Assembly: GCF_900116445.1 (NCBI RefSeq)
Contig: NZ_FPBH01000007.1
Span: 124,001 to 188,000, forward strand
DNA from: Paraburkholderia aspalathi
GTDB taxonomy: Bacteria > Pseudomonadota > Gammaproteobacteria > Burkholderiales > Burkholderiaceae
Reading direction: 5' to 3'
DNA: 64,000 nucleotides
Part shown: one piece after another, positions 34,430-44,301 of the stretch
Layout of the letters: each line of letters starts with the position of its first letter
Position numbering within the stretch: position 1 is the stretch's first letter
The notes under the pieces: generated by a model
Told to the model about the DNA's origin: nothing
What the model saw: the letters and a program-made list of their open reading frames with translations, nothing else
Database searches by the model: none
Position numbers and translations under genes: made by a program

Positions 34430-35533
34430 ATGTTCCTGTCGTCTCTCGATGCCGCGCGCCGGCATGTCGGTTCTCATTTTCTTTCTCAATTTCGTCGCTC
34501 AGCTTCGGCGGCACTGCTTGCAGCCGGCGCGTTCTCCACGCTGACCGGCTGCTCCGTCACCTTCCCCACCCCCACGCCGCCAGCCCCCAATGCCGCGCTG
34601 ATCAACGGCGGCAACGATGGCCTGCTGATTCCGCTGCACGTGGAGCGTGCCGACGAAGACCACGCACGCCTCGGTCTGCCGGTTCAACTCGACGGCAAGC
34701 CGGTTTACATGGCGCTCGACACGGGTACGCAAGGCACGCGGGTGTTGAAGTCGGTGCTGCCCGGTTCGGGCTACACAAGCGCCGGCGGCGTGACATCGTT
34801 GTCGTTCGCGAACGGCGTGGAGGTGCTCGGCTCGGCCGTGAAGGTGCCGTTCAGCCTCGCCGGCACCACCCCGACGCCAATTGCCGCGCAAGCGGTGGAC
34901 GTCGTGCGTTGCCTGCCGAACGCGCGCAAGTGCGTCGGCATGGACGGCTACACCGGCGAATTCGGCTGGGCGTTTTCCGGCATCGTGGGCGTCGGCGCCG
35001 CGCAGCCCGACGACAACAGCTACACGCAACCGTTGCGCGCATTGCCCGGCAATATCGGTCAACGCTATCTGGTGCACGCGAACTTCGCAAAGCCGTACAT
35101 GGTGTTGAGCCCCTCGAGCACCATCACCAAAAACTACACGATGGTGCCGATGCAAATGTCGAAAGACGGTACGGCGCAATGGCCACGAGGCTGTGTGAAC
35201 GTGGCTGACAAAATGACCTTCTGCGCGCCGCTGGTGTTCGCAACCGGCAGCACCGGCATGATCCGCCTCGAAATGGACAAGGCGCCCAACTGGACCGGTG
35301 ACGGCGATGTCGGCAACGTGCTCGATCAGGGCAACTACGAGACGGCCATCGGCACTGGATCGTGGGTGCACCGTTACGAGAAGGCGCAAGTCACGATCGT
35401 CAAGGCGAAGCCGGACGCTAACCGCATCGTGGTCGGTTTGATGGCCATGCAGAACATCGACGTGTTATTCGATTTCCCGCGTGGGCAGTTCGGTTTGTAT
35501 GCCGCGCAAGAGAGCGAACGATTCGCCCCGTGA
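34430..35533 (+). CDS. Lipoprotein with retropepsin-like aspartyl protease domain
   Basis: A 367-residue lipoprotein: lipobox LTGC places the lipidated cysteine at residue 41 after a long leader. The mature part begins with a Pro-rich linker. An aspartyl-protease-like core is suggested by MALDTGTQGTRVL (the DTG active-site triad) near residue 94 and by the C-terminal VVGLMAMQNIDVLFDFPRG, which resembles the second hallmark of the retropepsin fold. Two further cysteine pairs may form disulfides. Activity as a protease is unproven and it could be a non-catalytic relative. A strong terminator follows. Confidence 0.65.
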   Translation: MFLSSLDAARRHVGSHFLSQFRRSASAALLAAGAFSTLTGCSVTFPTPTPPAPNAALINGGNDGLLIPLHVERADEDHARLGLPVQLDGKPVYMALDTGTQGTRVLKSVLPGSGYTSAGGVTSLSFANGVEVLGSAVKVPFSLAGTTPTPIAAQAVDVVRCLPNARKCVGMDGYTGEFGWAFSGIVGVGAAQPDDNSYTQPLRALPGNIGQRYLVHANFAKPYMVLSPSSTITKNYTMVPMQMSKDGTAQWPRGCVNVADKMTFCAPLVFATGSTGMIRLEMDKAPNWTGDGDVGNVLDQGNYETAIGTGSWVHRYEKAQVTIVKAKPDANRIVVGLMAMQNIDVLFDFPRGQFGLYAAQESERFAP

Positions 35534-35552
35534 TAGTCATCGATCGATAAAG

Positions 35553-35587
35553 AAAGGCCGTGCGAAAAATTTCGCACGGCCTTTTTC
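35553..35587. terminator. Bidirectional terminator between lipoprotein and glgP genes
   Basis: Arms AAAGGCCGTGCGAA and TTCGCACGGCCTTT pair perfectly around a short A/T loop, with A-rich and T-rich flanks, so it should stop transcription from both convergent genes. Confidence 0.92.
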
Positions 35588-35634
35588 ATTTGAGCAAGCA
35601 CCATACACAAACGTGCCTGCGTCACTCCACCCCG

Positions 35635-38088
35635 TCACTCCATACTGAGCGGATTCACGTGCCAGATATTGCGCGCATATTCGCCAATCGTGCGGTCCGA
35701 CGAAAACTGCCCCATGCCCGCGACGTTCTCGATCGCGCTCTCGGTCCACGCGCGCCGGTCGACGAAACGCGCATCCACTTCGTCCTGCGCTTTCGCAAAC
35801 GCGGCGAAATCGGCGAGCACCATATAGTGATCGCCCCAATCCACCAACGTGTGGAAAATGTCCGAGAAGCGCAGCGGATCATCCGGTGAGAAGTAACCCG
35901 TCCGAATCTGGTCGAGCGCCATGCGCAGTTCCGGATTCTCCTCGTAGACTTGCCGCGGCCGGTAGCCGGTGGCGCGCAGGTTGTCCACTTCATCAGCGGT
36001 ATGGCCGAAGATGAAAATGTTGTCGCGTCCCACCGCGTCGCAGATCTCGATGTTCGCGCCGTCCATCGTGCCGATCGTCAACGCGCCGTTCAACGCGAGC
36101 TTCATGTTGCCGGTGCCTGACGCTTCGGTGCCGGCCATCGAAATCTGCTCGGAGAGATCAGCCGCTGGAATGATCAACTCGGCCACGCTCACGCCGTAGT
36201 TCGGCACGAACACCACCTTGAGGCGATCGCCGATCAACGGATCGTGATTCACCTTCTCGCTGACATCGCCGATCAGCTTGATGATCGTCTTCGCCATGCG
36301 ATACGCGGACGCCGCCTTGCCGGCGAACATCACCACGCGCGGCACCCAATCGCGCTCCGGATTCGCGCGAATCTGGTTGTAGCGCACGATCACGTGCAAC
36401 ACGTTCAGCAACTGCCGCTTGTATTCGTGAATACGCTTGACCTGAAGATCGAACAACGCATCGGGATCGAAATGCAGTTTGGTGTGATGCGCGAGCCGCT
36501 GCACGAGCCGCAGTTTGTTCTGCCGCTTCGCTTCATGAAAGGCGTCGATGAACGCGCTGTCGTTGCGCAGACTGCGCAGTTGCTCCAGCTCGAACAGATT
36601 GCTGCGCCAATGCTTGCCGATCTGCTGATCGATCAGCGACGAGAGCGACGGACTCGCCTGCGCCAGCCAGCGCCGCGGCGTGATGCCGTTGGTGACGTTA
36701 GTGAAGCGGTCCGGATAGATGCGCGCAAAGTCGGAGAAAATATCGCGCGTCATCAGTTGCGAATGCAACTTCGATACACCATTCACCTTGTGACTCGCGA
36801 CGATCGCCAGATACGCCATCCGCACACGCCGCTGGCCATATTCATCGACCAGCGAAATGCGGCGGATCATCTCGCCGTCATGTCCCGACTGTTCGCTGAC
36901 ATGCTTGAGAAAGCCCGCGTTGATCTCGAAGATGATTTCCAGATGCCGCGGCAAAAGACGCGCGAGCATCTCGACGTCCCACGTTTCGAGCGCTTCGGGC
37001 ATCAAGGTGTGGTTCGTGTACGAGAAAATTTTCGTGACGTGATGCCACGCCTTGTCCCACGGCTGATGATGAACATCCACCAGCAAGCGCATCAGTTCCG
37101 GAATCGCCAGAACCGGATGCGTGTCGTTCAGATGCACCGCCACCTTTTCGGAGAAGCGGCCAAACGTGCTGTGCGTGCGCTGATAGCGGCGAATCAGATC
37201 CTGCATGGTCGCCGAGACGAAGAAGTATTCCTGCCGCAGCCGCAGTTCGCGGCCGGCCGGCGTCGAGTCGTCCGGATACAGCAGGCGCGAGACGTTCTCC
37301 GACATGTTCTTCGTATCGACCGCGTTGCGGTAGTCGCCACGATTGAACGCACCGAGATCGAGTTCTTCGGTGGCGCGCGCCGACCATAGGCGCAGCGTAT
37401 TGGTCGCGTCTGTCGCGTAGCCTGGAATGACGGTGTCATACGCGGTGGCGTTCACATGCTCGGTGTCGATCCACTCCACATGCTCGCCGCGCTGCACCGT
37501 GCGGCCGCCGAAGTGCACCATGTACTTGATCTCGGGCCGCGGAAACTCCCACGGATTGCCCGCGCGCAGCCAGTAGTCCGGCGCTTCGACCTGCTCGCCG
37601 TCGACGATCTCCTGACGGAACATGCCGTATTCGTAACGGATACCGTAGCCGAAACCCGGAATGCCGAGCGTCGCCATCGAATCGAGAAAGCAGGCGGCGA
37701 GGCGTCCGAGGCCGCCGTTGCCGAGGGCCGCGTCCGGTTCGATATTGACCAGCATGTCCATATCGACGCCGAGATCCGCAAGCGCTTCCTTCATCTGATC
37801 GTGGATGCCGAGCGCCAGCAACGCGTTCGTAAACGTGCGGCCGATCAGGAATTCCATCGACAGGTAGTAGACGCGTTTGACGTCCTGTTCGTACTGCAGG
37901 CGCGTGGTCTTCATCCAGCGCGCGACCAGCCGGTCGCGCACGGCGAGCGCCGCGGCGTGCAGCCAGTCATGTGGATGAGCGGTGACGGCGTCCTTGCCGA
38001 CGCCGTACATCATGCGATTGGAAATTGAGCGCCGTAGCGCGTCGACGGTACTGTTGAGCTGGTCGAATTCCAGATCGACGGCTGTCAT
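35635..38088 (-). CDS. glgP: Glycogen/starch phosphorylase
   Basis: An 817-residue family-35 phosphorylase releasing glucose 1-phosphate from alpha-1,4-glucans. The pyridoxal-phosphate lysine lies in EASGTGNMKLALNGALTIGT; other conserved blocks are GNGGLGRLAACFLDSMATL, HLNDTHPVLAIPELMR and VHEYKRQLLN-like IHEYKRQLLNVLHV. ATG 38088 is supported by GGAGG upstream. It stands alone; no glycogen synthase or branching-enzyme gene is within the window. Length is normal. Confidence 0.96.
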   Translation of the reverse strand: MTAVDLEFDQLNSTVDALRRSISNRMMYGVGKDAVTAHPHDWLHAAALAVRDRLVARWMKTTRLQYEQDVKRVYYLSMEFLIGRTFTNALLALGIHDQMKEALADLGVDMDMLVNIEPDAALGNGGLGRLAACFLDSMATLGIPGFGYGIRYEYGMFRQEIVDGEQVEAPDYWLRAGNPWEFPRPEIKYMVHFGGRTVQRGEHVEWIDTEHVNATAYDTVIPGYATDATNTLRLWSARATEELDLGAFNRGDYRNAVDTKNMSENVSRLLYPDDSTPAGRELRLRQEYFFVSATMQDLIRRYQRTHSTFGRFSEKVAVHLNDTHPVLAIPELMRLLVDVHHQPWDKAWHHVTKIFSYTNHTLMPEALETWDVEMLARLLPRHLEIIFEINAGFLKHVSEQSGHDGEMIRRISLVDEYGQRRVRMAYLAIVASHKVNGVSKLHSQLMTRDIFSDFARIYPDRFTNVTNGITPRRWLAQASPSLSSLIDQQIGKHWRSNLFELEQLRSLRNDSAFIDAFHEAKRQNKLRLVQRLAHHTKLHFDPDALFDLQVKRIHEYKRQLLNVLHVIVRYNQIRANPERDWVPRVVMFAGKAASAYRMAKTIIKLIGDVSEKVNHDPLIGDRLKVVFVPNYGVSVAELIIPAADLSEQISMAGTEASGTGNMKLALNGALTIGTMDGANIEICDAVGRDNIFIFGHTADEVDNLRATGYRPRQVYEENPELRMALDQIRTGYFSPDDPLRFSDIFHTLVDWGDHYMVLADFAAFAKAQDEVDARFVDRRAWTESAIENVAGMGQFSSDRTIGEYARNIWHVNPLSME

Positions 38089-38754
38089 CGAGGCCTCCGG
38101 GGAAAAAACGACGCGACATACGCGAACCGCATAGATGACGGACGGGAGGCGCGTGTCGGTCAGGCGGGTTAGCAAACAGAGTACGACATTTTACGGCGCA
38201 GGAACACCGCCGAGCGCGAGCGGGTGGTCATGCACATGCCATGCCCGCCGACATACGGGGCTTCACGCATTTCACACGCATTCCGCGCACGCACGCGGTG
38301 CAAAGGCAGCCTGTGCGCGGCACTGGGTGCGTGCATCGGCCCGCAAAACAGGCAAACGATATCAAGCGATGAAAGCCGACTGCATGGGAGAGAGGCAGCA
38401 CGATTATCTTTTTCGACGTGTGACGTGCCGATGAATGCGTTGACCGGTTCAATACGTGGTCAAATCGGCGCGCCGCGTCTGCTGAACTGTTATGCCGAAG
38501 CGATATGCGATAACGAGGCGCCACGCCGATTCGAAGACGCCGGGCGGACTTGACCGTTAGTTGCGTTAGAGACGTCCGATCAAGCGCCCCGCCCTGCCGG
38601 CCTCCCAGCACGATTTCCACGTCTCTGTAACAATCACTTCATTCGCCGCGCGCGCCGCCCTGACCGCTGGACTCGGGCCCCCGCGCTTCACGCCACGCAA
38701 CCCTGCCGCCTGCACGCCGCAGCGCCGTCCCTCCGACGCGCCCGGCGCTGCGGC
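38089..38754. other. Long intergenic region, nothing recognised
   Basis: This 666-bp gap separates the divergent glgP and DHA2 exporter genes and must carry both promoters. Short open frames here have no family character or ribosome binding sites. I see no hairpin with a T-run and no repeat. The exporter start could be as late as 38845, which would lengthen the gap. Confidence 0.45.
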
Positions 38755-40212
38755 ATGCATAACCCGACGAGCCACGCCTTGTCCGACAAACCCAGCGCCG
38801 CCCGTGGCGCCACACTCGACCAGACCTTTCCGGCGGACGGCCCGATGAGCGCCGCCAATCGCCGCGCGATGGCCGCGATCATGCTCGCAGTCGCGCTCGC
38901 CACGCTTGATACCGCAATCGCCAACACCGCCCTGCCCGCCATCGCGGCGGATCTGCACGCGGCGCCCGCGGCTTCGGTGTGGATCATCAACGCCTACCAG
39001 CTCGCAATGGTCGCGACACTGCTGCCGCTCGCCGCACTCGGCGACATCGTTGGGCATCGCAGGATTTATATCGGCGGCATTGCGCTGTTCACGCTGGCGT
39101 CGCTGGCGTGTTCGCTCGCTTCGACACTGCCGATGCTAGCCGCCGCGCGCGTGCTGCAAGGTCTCGGCGCGAGCGCGATCATGAGCGTCAACACGGCGCT
39201 GATCCGCTATCTGTATCCGCCGCATCGACTCGGACGCGGCCTCGGCACTAACGCGTTGATCGTCGGCGTGTCGTTCGCGGTCGGGCCGACGGTGGCCTCG
39301 CTGATTCTGTCCGTTGCCGCGTGGCCGTGGCTGTTTGCGGTCAACGTGCCGCTGGGTCTGCTGGCGCTGGCCTTCGCATGGCCGGCGCTGCCGCACACCG
39401 AGCGCGGCAAACACAACTTCGACCCGATCGCGGCGCTCCTCAACGTGATCACCTTCGCCGCGCTGATCTTCGCGCTCGGCGAAGCGGCCCAGCGCGCCTC
39501 AACGCAACTGGTGCTGAGCGCGGCCGCGATCGCCGTGGTGTTCGGCGTACTGCTGATTCGTCGTGAAGCCGGTCACCCCGCACCGATGCTGCCGGTCGAT
39601 CTGTTCAAGCGGCCGGTGTTTGCGTTGTCGGCAGTGACTGCGGTGTGCTCGTTCGCCGCGCAAGGGTTGGCGTTCGTGTCACTGCCTTTCTACTTCGAGG
39701 ACGTGCTGCATCGCAGCCAGGTCGAAACCGGCTTTCTGATGACGCCGTGGCCCGTGGTGGTCGCGCTGGCCGCGCCGCTGGCAGGCAGTCTGTCCGACCG
39801 CTATCCACCGGGCCTGCTTGGCGCGATCGGTCTGGCGGTGATGTCGGCGGGGATGGCGTCGCTGGCGTTGCTGCCGGTGCATCCGCATGTGCTCGACATC
39901 GGCATCCGCATGGCGATTTGCGGCGCGGGCTTCGGCTTCTTCCAGTCACCCAACCTGAAGGCATTGATGGCGAGCGCACCGCCCGAGCGCAGCGGCGGCG
40001 CCAGCGGCATCGTCGCGACTGCCCGGCTGCTCGGGCAGACCACCGGCGCTGCACTGGTCGCGCTGAGCTTCGGTATCGCCGGCCGTCATGGGCCCACACT
40101 CGCGCTCAGCGCCGGCGCCTTCTTTGCCGGCGCGGCGAGCCTTGCAAGCGGACTGCGGCTGTTCGCGCCTTCGCATCGCTCAGGCGTGCACGCGAAAGCG
40201 TCCGCGAAATAA
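38755..40212 (+). CDS. MFS exporter, DHA2 (EmrB/QacA, 14-helix) family
   Basis: A 485-residue proton-coupled exporter. Typical markers are LATLDTAIANTALPAIAADL in helix 1, VWIINAYQLAMVATLLPLAALGD with GHRRIYIGG after helix 2, and GLGASAIMSVNTALIRYLYP for motif C-like helix 5 region. About 14 hydrophobic helices are visible. The real start may be ATG 38845 (MSAANRRAMAAIML); the first 30 residues are polar and unlike the family. Substrate unknown. No adaptor (EmrA-like) gene is adjacent. Confidence 0.9.
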   Translation: MHNPTSHALSDKPSAARGATLDQTFPADGPMSAANRRAMAAIMLAVALATLDTAIANTALPAIAADLHAAPAASVWIINAYQLAMVATLLPLAALGDIVGHRRIYIGGIALFTLASLACSLASTLPMLAAARVLQGLGASAIMSVNTALIRYLYPPHRLGRGLGTNALIVGVSFAVGPTVASLILSVAAWPWLFAVNVPLGLLALAFAWPALPHTERGKHNFDPIAALLNVITFAALIFALGEAAQRASTQLVLSAAAIAVVFGVLLIRREAGHPAPMLPVDLFKRPVFALSAVTAVCSFAAQGLAFVSLPFYFEDVLHRSQVETGFLMTPWPVVVALAAPLAGSLSDRYPPGLLGAIGLAVMSAGMASLALLPVHPHVLDIGIRMAICGAGFGFFQSPNLKALMASAPPERSGGASGIVATARLLGQTTGAALVALSFGIAGRHGPTLALSAGAFFAGAASLASGLRLFAPSHRSGVHAKASAK

Positions 40213-40214
40213 AC

Positions 40215-40256
40215 AAAACGGGCGCACTGCTGTGGCAGTGCGCCCGTTTTTTCTTC
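40215..40256. terminator. Strong bidirectional terminator
   Basis: A perfect 16-bp stem (AAAACGGGCGCACTGC with its complement) and TGTG loop followed by TTTTTTCTT lies between the convergent exporter and threonine aldolase genes; the A-run on the left serves the other strand. Confidence 0.95.
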
Positions 40257-40272
40257 CCGGCATTTCGATCAA

Positions 40273-41280
40273 TTAATGCGCGGCGAAATACCCTTTCACC
40301 GCGGCGATAAATGTATCGATATCCGCACGCGACACATCCTTATGCGTGACGAAGCGCGACGCATACAGCATCTGCGTGAGGATCCCGCGCTCCTTGAGCC
40401 ACGCTTCGAGCGGTACGCAATGTTGCTGCGGAAAATGCGCAAACACCATGTTGGTCGCGATCGACTGCACCTTGACCTGGTCGATCGATTCCAGACCGGC
40501 CGCCAGATGCGCGGCGTTGGCGTGATCGTCGGCAAGACGCTCGACGTTGTGATCCAGCGCGTACAGGCAGGCCGCCGCCAGCACGCCGGCCTGACGCATC
40601 CCGCCGCCCAGCACCTTGCGCCAGCGATGCGCCACGTCGATCAGCGCCTGGCTGCCGACCAGAACCGAGCCGACCGGCGCACCCAGGCCCTTCGAAAAAC
40701 AGATCGAGACTGAATCGAACCGTTCACACAGCGCCGCAACCGGCTTGCCCGATGCGACCGCCGCGTTGTAGACACGCGCGCCGTCGAGGTGAGCCGACAA
40801 ACCATGCTTACGCGCCAACTGCACCGCCTCGTCGACATAACCCGCCGGCAGCACTTTGCCGCCGATGGTGTTTTCCAGCGCCAGCAGCCGCGTACGCGCG
40901 AAGTGGTTGTCGATCGGCTTGATCGCGGCGGCGATCTTCTCGAGCGGGATCGAACCGTCGGCGGCATTCTCGAGCGGCTGCGGCTGAATGCTGCCGAGCA
41001 CCGCGGCGCCGCCGCCTTCGTACTTATAGGTATGTGCCAACTGGCCGACGATGTATTCGTCGCCGCGCGCGCAATGCGCCATCAACGCAGCCAGGTTGCT
41101 TTGCGTACCGCTCGGAAAGAACAGGCCGGCGTCCTTGCCGGCACGCTCGGCGACCGTTGCCTGCAGACGCAGCACGGTTGGGTCGTCGCCCCAGACGTCG
41201 TCGCCCACTTCGGCGGCCGACATCGCCGCGAGCATGGCAGGAGTTGGACGGGTTACGGTGTCGCTGCGCAAATCGATCAT
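40273..41280 (-). CDS. ltaE: Low-specificity L-threonine aldolase
   Basis: A 335-residue pyridoxal-phosphate enzyme splitting L-threonine or L-allo-threonine into glycine and acetaldehyde. It begins [17 protein letters not shown], typical of the family; the cofactor lysine is in [16 protein letters not shown], and [15 protein letters not shown] holds the aspartate-arginine pair. ATG 41280 is preferred to an upstream frame start because family homology starts here. The stereochemical preference cannot be determined. It appears monocistronic. Confidence 0.94.
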   Translation of the reverse strand: MIDLRSDTVTRPTPAMLAAMSAAEVGDDVWGDDPTVLRLQATVAERAGKDAGLFFPSGTQSNLAALMAHCARGDEYIVGQLAHTYKYEGGGAAVLGSIQPQPLENAADGSIPLEKIAAAIKPIDNHFARTRLLALENTIGGKVLPAGYVDEAVQLARKHGLSAHLDGARVYNAAVASGKPVAALCERFDSVSICFSKGLGAPVGSVLVGSQALIDVAHRWRKVLGGGMRQAGVLAAACLYALDHNVERLADDHANAAHLAAGLESIDQVKVQSIATNMVFAHFPQQHCVPLEAWLKERGILTQMLYASRFVTHKDVSRADIDTFIAAVKGYFAAH

Positions 41281-41448
41281 GGTGAAAACCTCGTGTGTCC
41301 CTGTTTGTGTCAATGCATGACAGCCTCTGATCGCCGGCCCGCGCACCGCTTCATCTGCTTCGATGAACGGGCACGACTCCGGCTGTTGAGCCACACAGTG
41401 TATTCAATTAATTAACGCGGCGCTGAAAACCGCGCTAATAGGCGCGGT

Positions 41449-42213
41449 TCACCCACCCGACTTCGGCAGCCACGCAAGCGGGTCGACCGGCTGACCGTTC
41501 TGGCGGACTTCGAACTGGATCGACGCCACGCCGCGGCTATCCACGCCGACTTCGCCGATGGTTTGTCCTTGCGCGACAGCATCGCCTTCCTTGACCAGCA
41601 GCGTGCTGTTCTGCCCGTAGGCGGTAATCAGCGAATCGTCGTGCTTGATGATGATGAGCGGACCGTACGCCTCGATACCCGTGCCGGCGTAAACCACCCG
41701 GCCGGTCGCGGCGGCCTTGACCGGATCGCCTGCGTGGCCGCCGATCACGATACCGTTCGACTTGCCCGGCGCAAAGGCTTTCAGCACGGGACCCCGCAAC
41801 GGCCACAGCAGCACGCCTTGCTGCGGCACGCCGGGCGTGCCAGGCGTCGCGGCAGCGCCATTCTGACCGGCAACACCGACCGGCGGCGTCACCACGCTAC
41901 CCGACGCCATGGGCGGCGCCACTCGCAGCACCTGCCCCGGATTGACCGCCGCATTCGCTGCGAGGCCGTTCCATGCCGCAATCTCCTGCGGCTTGCGACC
42001 GTACGCCGACGCGATGCCCGCCAGCGTGTCACCCTGATTGGCGCGGTAGTAACCGGCTGGCACAGGGACGGTGCCAAGGGTAGTCGGGCGGGACGGCGCA
42101 CTGCTATAGAACGGCGTGCCTTCCCACGGCATCGACGTACAACCGCTGATCATCACGCCGAGTGTCGCCGAGATCAGCAACCGGGTCGCCGTGAATTGCC
42201 ATTGTCTTGTCAT
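41449..42213 (-). CDS. NlpD-like lipoprotein: LysM plus degenerate LytM/M23 domain
   Basis: A 254-residue outer-membrane lipoprotein; lipobox ISGC puts the lipidated cysteine near residue 25. A LysM domain follows (YYRANQGDTLAGIASAYG to LRVAPP), then a Pro/Gly linker and an M23-like fold. The zinc ligands of active M23 peptidases are lost: the HxxxD site reads SNGIVIGG and the HxH site reads SIQFEV. That pattern fits amidase activators such as NlpD or EnvC rather than an enzyme, so it probably stimulates an AmiC-type amidase in cell separation. AGGA lies upstream. Confidence 0.88.
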   Translation of the reverse strand: MTRQWQFTATRLLISATLGVMISGCTSMPWEGTPFYSSAPSRPTTLGTVPVPAGYYRANQGDTLAGIASAYGRKPQEIAAWNGLAANAAVNPGQVLRVAPPMASGSVVTPPVGVAGQNGAAATPGTPGVPQQGVLLWPLRGPVLKAFAPGKSNGIVIGGHAGDPVKAAATGRVVYAGTGIEAYGPLIIIKHDDSLITAYGQNSTLLVKEGDAVAQGQTIGEVGVDSRGVASIQFEVRQNGQPVDPLAWLPKSGG

Positions 42214-42359
42214 GTGATTTTCCTCGACACTTAGATTCAATCGGATTCAATCAGCCCCAAGCATTCGCCGTGCCGCTCGCCACGGGCGCCACGGCACGTA
42301 TCCATTATGCCGCCGTGCGCGCTGGCAACGGCTTCGACACGGCATGGGCCAAGGAACCG

Positions 42360-42671
42360 TCAGACACTGCCCTCGGCCTCGACCACCAGAATGCGCGCCA
42401 CACCGATCGGATGCGCAACGTGTTCGGTGCCCACCGACGCGTAGAACACATCGCCCGTTTCCAGAATCGCCGACTGTTCCACGCCGCCTTCCCGATAGCG
42501 CATCTCCACGCGGCCGTCGAGCACGGCGAACACTTCCTCGCCGTCGTTGACATGCCACTTGTACGGCTGATCGGTCCAATGAAGGCGCGTCGTAATGCCG
42601 CCCATGTTGGCGATATCGAGCGCGCCCCACGGACGCGTCGCGGTGAAGCTCTTGCTGCGAATGATCTTCAT
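42360..42671 (-). CDS. Small cupin-domain protein
   Basis: A 103-residue single-domain cupin with the conserved beta-barrel pattern: WHVNDGEEVFAVLDGRVEMRY gives cupin motif 1 with one histidine and two acidic residues, and GDVFYASVGTEHVAHPIG gives motif 2. A metal site of H, E and H is possible. ATG 42671 begins MKIIRSKSFTATRPWG. The reaction is unknown; such proteins include isomerases, dioxygenases and regulators. It is divergent from a small unknown gene. Confidence 0.75.
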   Translation of the reverse strand: MKIIRSKSFTATRPWGALDIANMGGITTRLHWTDQPYKWHVNDGEEVFAVLDGRVEMRYREGGVEQSAILETGDVFYASVGTEHVAHPIGVARILVVEAEGSV

Positions 42672-42919
42672 GGTGAATAGTGGGTTGAGAAGCAGACGCT
42701 GTCGACGCGTTATCCGTGCCGCATACCAAACCGCCCGGCCCAGCGGGATCACGCGTTTCGACCGACCCCATTATAGGTGTTGCGGCAGGCGCAACCGCCG
42801 CCACACGGCCGGGCGAACGCATTCGTGTGATTATTGAATCCTTTTAACCCTCGCCTATACTCAGTCATGCTGCCGCAACGCACCGTACGCAAACGCCTGG
42901 ATCCAGCGAGGAGTTGAGG

Positions 42920-43240
42920 ATGAACAAAGCCACGTTTCTGGCCGTGCAACTCAACGTCGACGATATTGCGGCGTCGCCCGGTTTGGTCGAGTTGCTGAAC
43001 ACCCATCTGATTTTCGCGGCAGACGTCGCCGAAGCCGCCGACGCGCTGGTCCAGCTGGCCAGCATCGCGGGATTGTCGAGCGGCGTCGAAGCCAGCGTCG
43101 AGATTCCGGCACTGGCGATTGAACGGCTGCGCGAGGCGCTCGACAATCTCAGTGGTTACGACGAATCCTGGTTGCTTGCCCTCGAACCCAGCCGCGCGCT
43201 GTTCGATGAAATAGGCCGCCGGCATCGCACCTTGCATTAA
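42920..43240 (+). CDS. Conserved hypothetical protein
   Basis: A 106-residue acidic, mostly helical soluble protein that I do not recognise. It has no signal peptide or cysteine. GAGGAG at 42908-42913 supports ATG 42920. Segments LNVDDIAASPGLVELLNTHL and LAIERLREALDNLSGYDESW (20 residues) look amphipathic. It is encoded upstream of, and on the same strand as, the DUF2968 gene, with a gap of about 170 bp. Confidence 0.6.
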   Translation: MNKATFLAVQLNVDDIAASPGLVELLNTHLIFAADVAEAADALVQLASIAGLSSGVEASVEIPALAIERLREALDNLSGYDESWLLALEPSRALFDEIGRRHRTLH

Positions 43241-43408
43241 AGCTGCGCTCGCGGAAAACGCATCCGCACTGCCGCGCACCCCGGTGCTCAGTTGCTAGTA
43301 CCGCCGGTCCGCCACTTTTCGCTCACCGCCCGAACCGCCAGATTGTCCGGCATGCTTGACTGTCGACGCCGTCTGAAGGTTTCGGGCGAGTCAACCGGAG
43401 GAACCGCC

Positions 43409-44170
43409 GTGAAAAGTCTCCTGAACCGCCGCAGCGTGCTGGCAGGCCCATCGCATCTCGTGCAGGTCGCACGAGAGAACGCCGCCGATTCCGTTTCGCC
43501 CGACGACAGCGAGGAGGCGGCGCTGGCCGCGGCGGCCGGCGTCACGCCCGCTGCCGCTGGTGCCCAGCCCGCTCCCGTCGCCGAGCCGGCGCGGCCGGTA
43601 ACGACGTTACGGCCGGTGCCGGTGGTGCCTTCGCAGGTTAGCGCGCGCGGCGTGCAGATGGCCGACACCGCCGAAATCGAATGGCTCGCCGAAGAAGAAG
43701 CGCTGACGCCGTTCCGCGTGTCCCGCAGCTTCGCCTATTCGGTCAGTCTGCTGTTCCACGCGAAGGAACTGACGTACTACGTCGCGCTGTATCAGGACGG
43801 CTCGCTGTGGCGCGCGCTCAAAGCCGCCGACCTCGAAGCCGCGGAAGCGGCCTTCCATCACTTCGAGGAACAGGCGACGCGGCTCTCCGAAGGCGAAACG
43901 CGCCGCGCGCAACTCGAGGCGCAAAACGAACAGCTGGCGCGCATGATCGCGCGCTCCGAGGCGCAGGCCGAACGGCTGCGCACGGATCTGCAACGGCGCG
44001 GCGCGCAGGAACAGACGGTGTCGAACCGGCAGCATCAGGTGCGCAAGGAGGTGTCGCAACTGGAAGCGCAACGCGTCGCCGCGCAGGCGCATCTGAACAA
44101 GGCGCATCGGCAGATTCATCAGTTGAATCTGACCAGCAACGAAGGGATTCCGCATTTGCCGAACCGTTGA
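43409..44170 (+). CDS. DUF2968 coiled-coil protein
   Basis: A 253-residue protein of the Burkholderiales family DUF2968, function unknown. The first 85 residues are Ala/Pro-rich and probably disordered. A folded part follows (EIEWLAEEEALTPFRVSRSF, YYVALYQDGSLWRALK), then a long coiled coil from about residue 145 to 240 rich in Gln, Arg and Glu. The start is GTG with CGGAGG upstream, which decides it over earlier in-frame starts. A terminator follows. Confidence 0.75.
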   Translation: MKSLLNRRSVLAGPSHLVQVARENAADSVSPDDSEEAALAAAAGVTPAAAGAQPAPVAEPARPVTTLRPVPVVPSQVSARGVQMADTAEIEWLAEEEALTPFRVSRSFAYSVSLLFHAKELTYYVALYQDGSLWRALKAADLEAAEAAFHHFEEQATRLSEGETRRAQLEAQNEQLARMIARSEAQAERLRTDLQRRGAQEQTVSNRQHQVRKEVSQLEAQRVAAQAHLNKAHRQIHQLNLTSNEGIPHLPNR

Positions 44171-44218
44171 AGCGCGCCCTGAAATCGATCTGACGGCGAG
44201 GCAACGCCGTAAACGACA

Positions 44219-44252
44219 AAACGCCGCCCGGCAATCCGGTCGGCGTTTTTTT
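44219..44252 (+). terminator. Terminator after the DUF2968 gene
   Basis: AAACGCCGCCCGG and CCGGTCGGCGTTT pair with one bulge around CAAT, followed by a T-run (TTTTTTT). Confidence 0.85.
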
Positions 44253-44301
44253 ACTACCCGCCGCCTGTCAGCCGGGCGGCGTTCACATCAGTTTCGGCGA
44301 A

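Noticed and set aside
36244..37389. Long open frame on the plus strand opposite glgP, and similar ones at 25967-26836 and 44807-46264
   Set aside because: These mirror the codon pattern of well-supported genes on the other strand (glycogen phosphorylase, PotD-like protein, Gnd). Their translations are Arg/His-rich without domains, as expected in high-G+C DNA.
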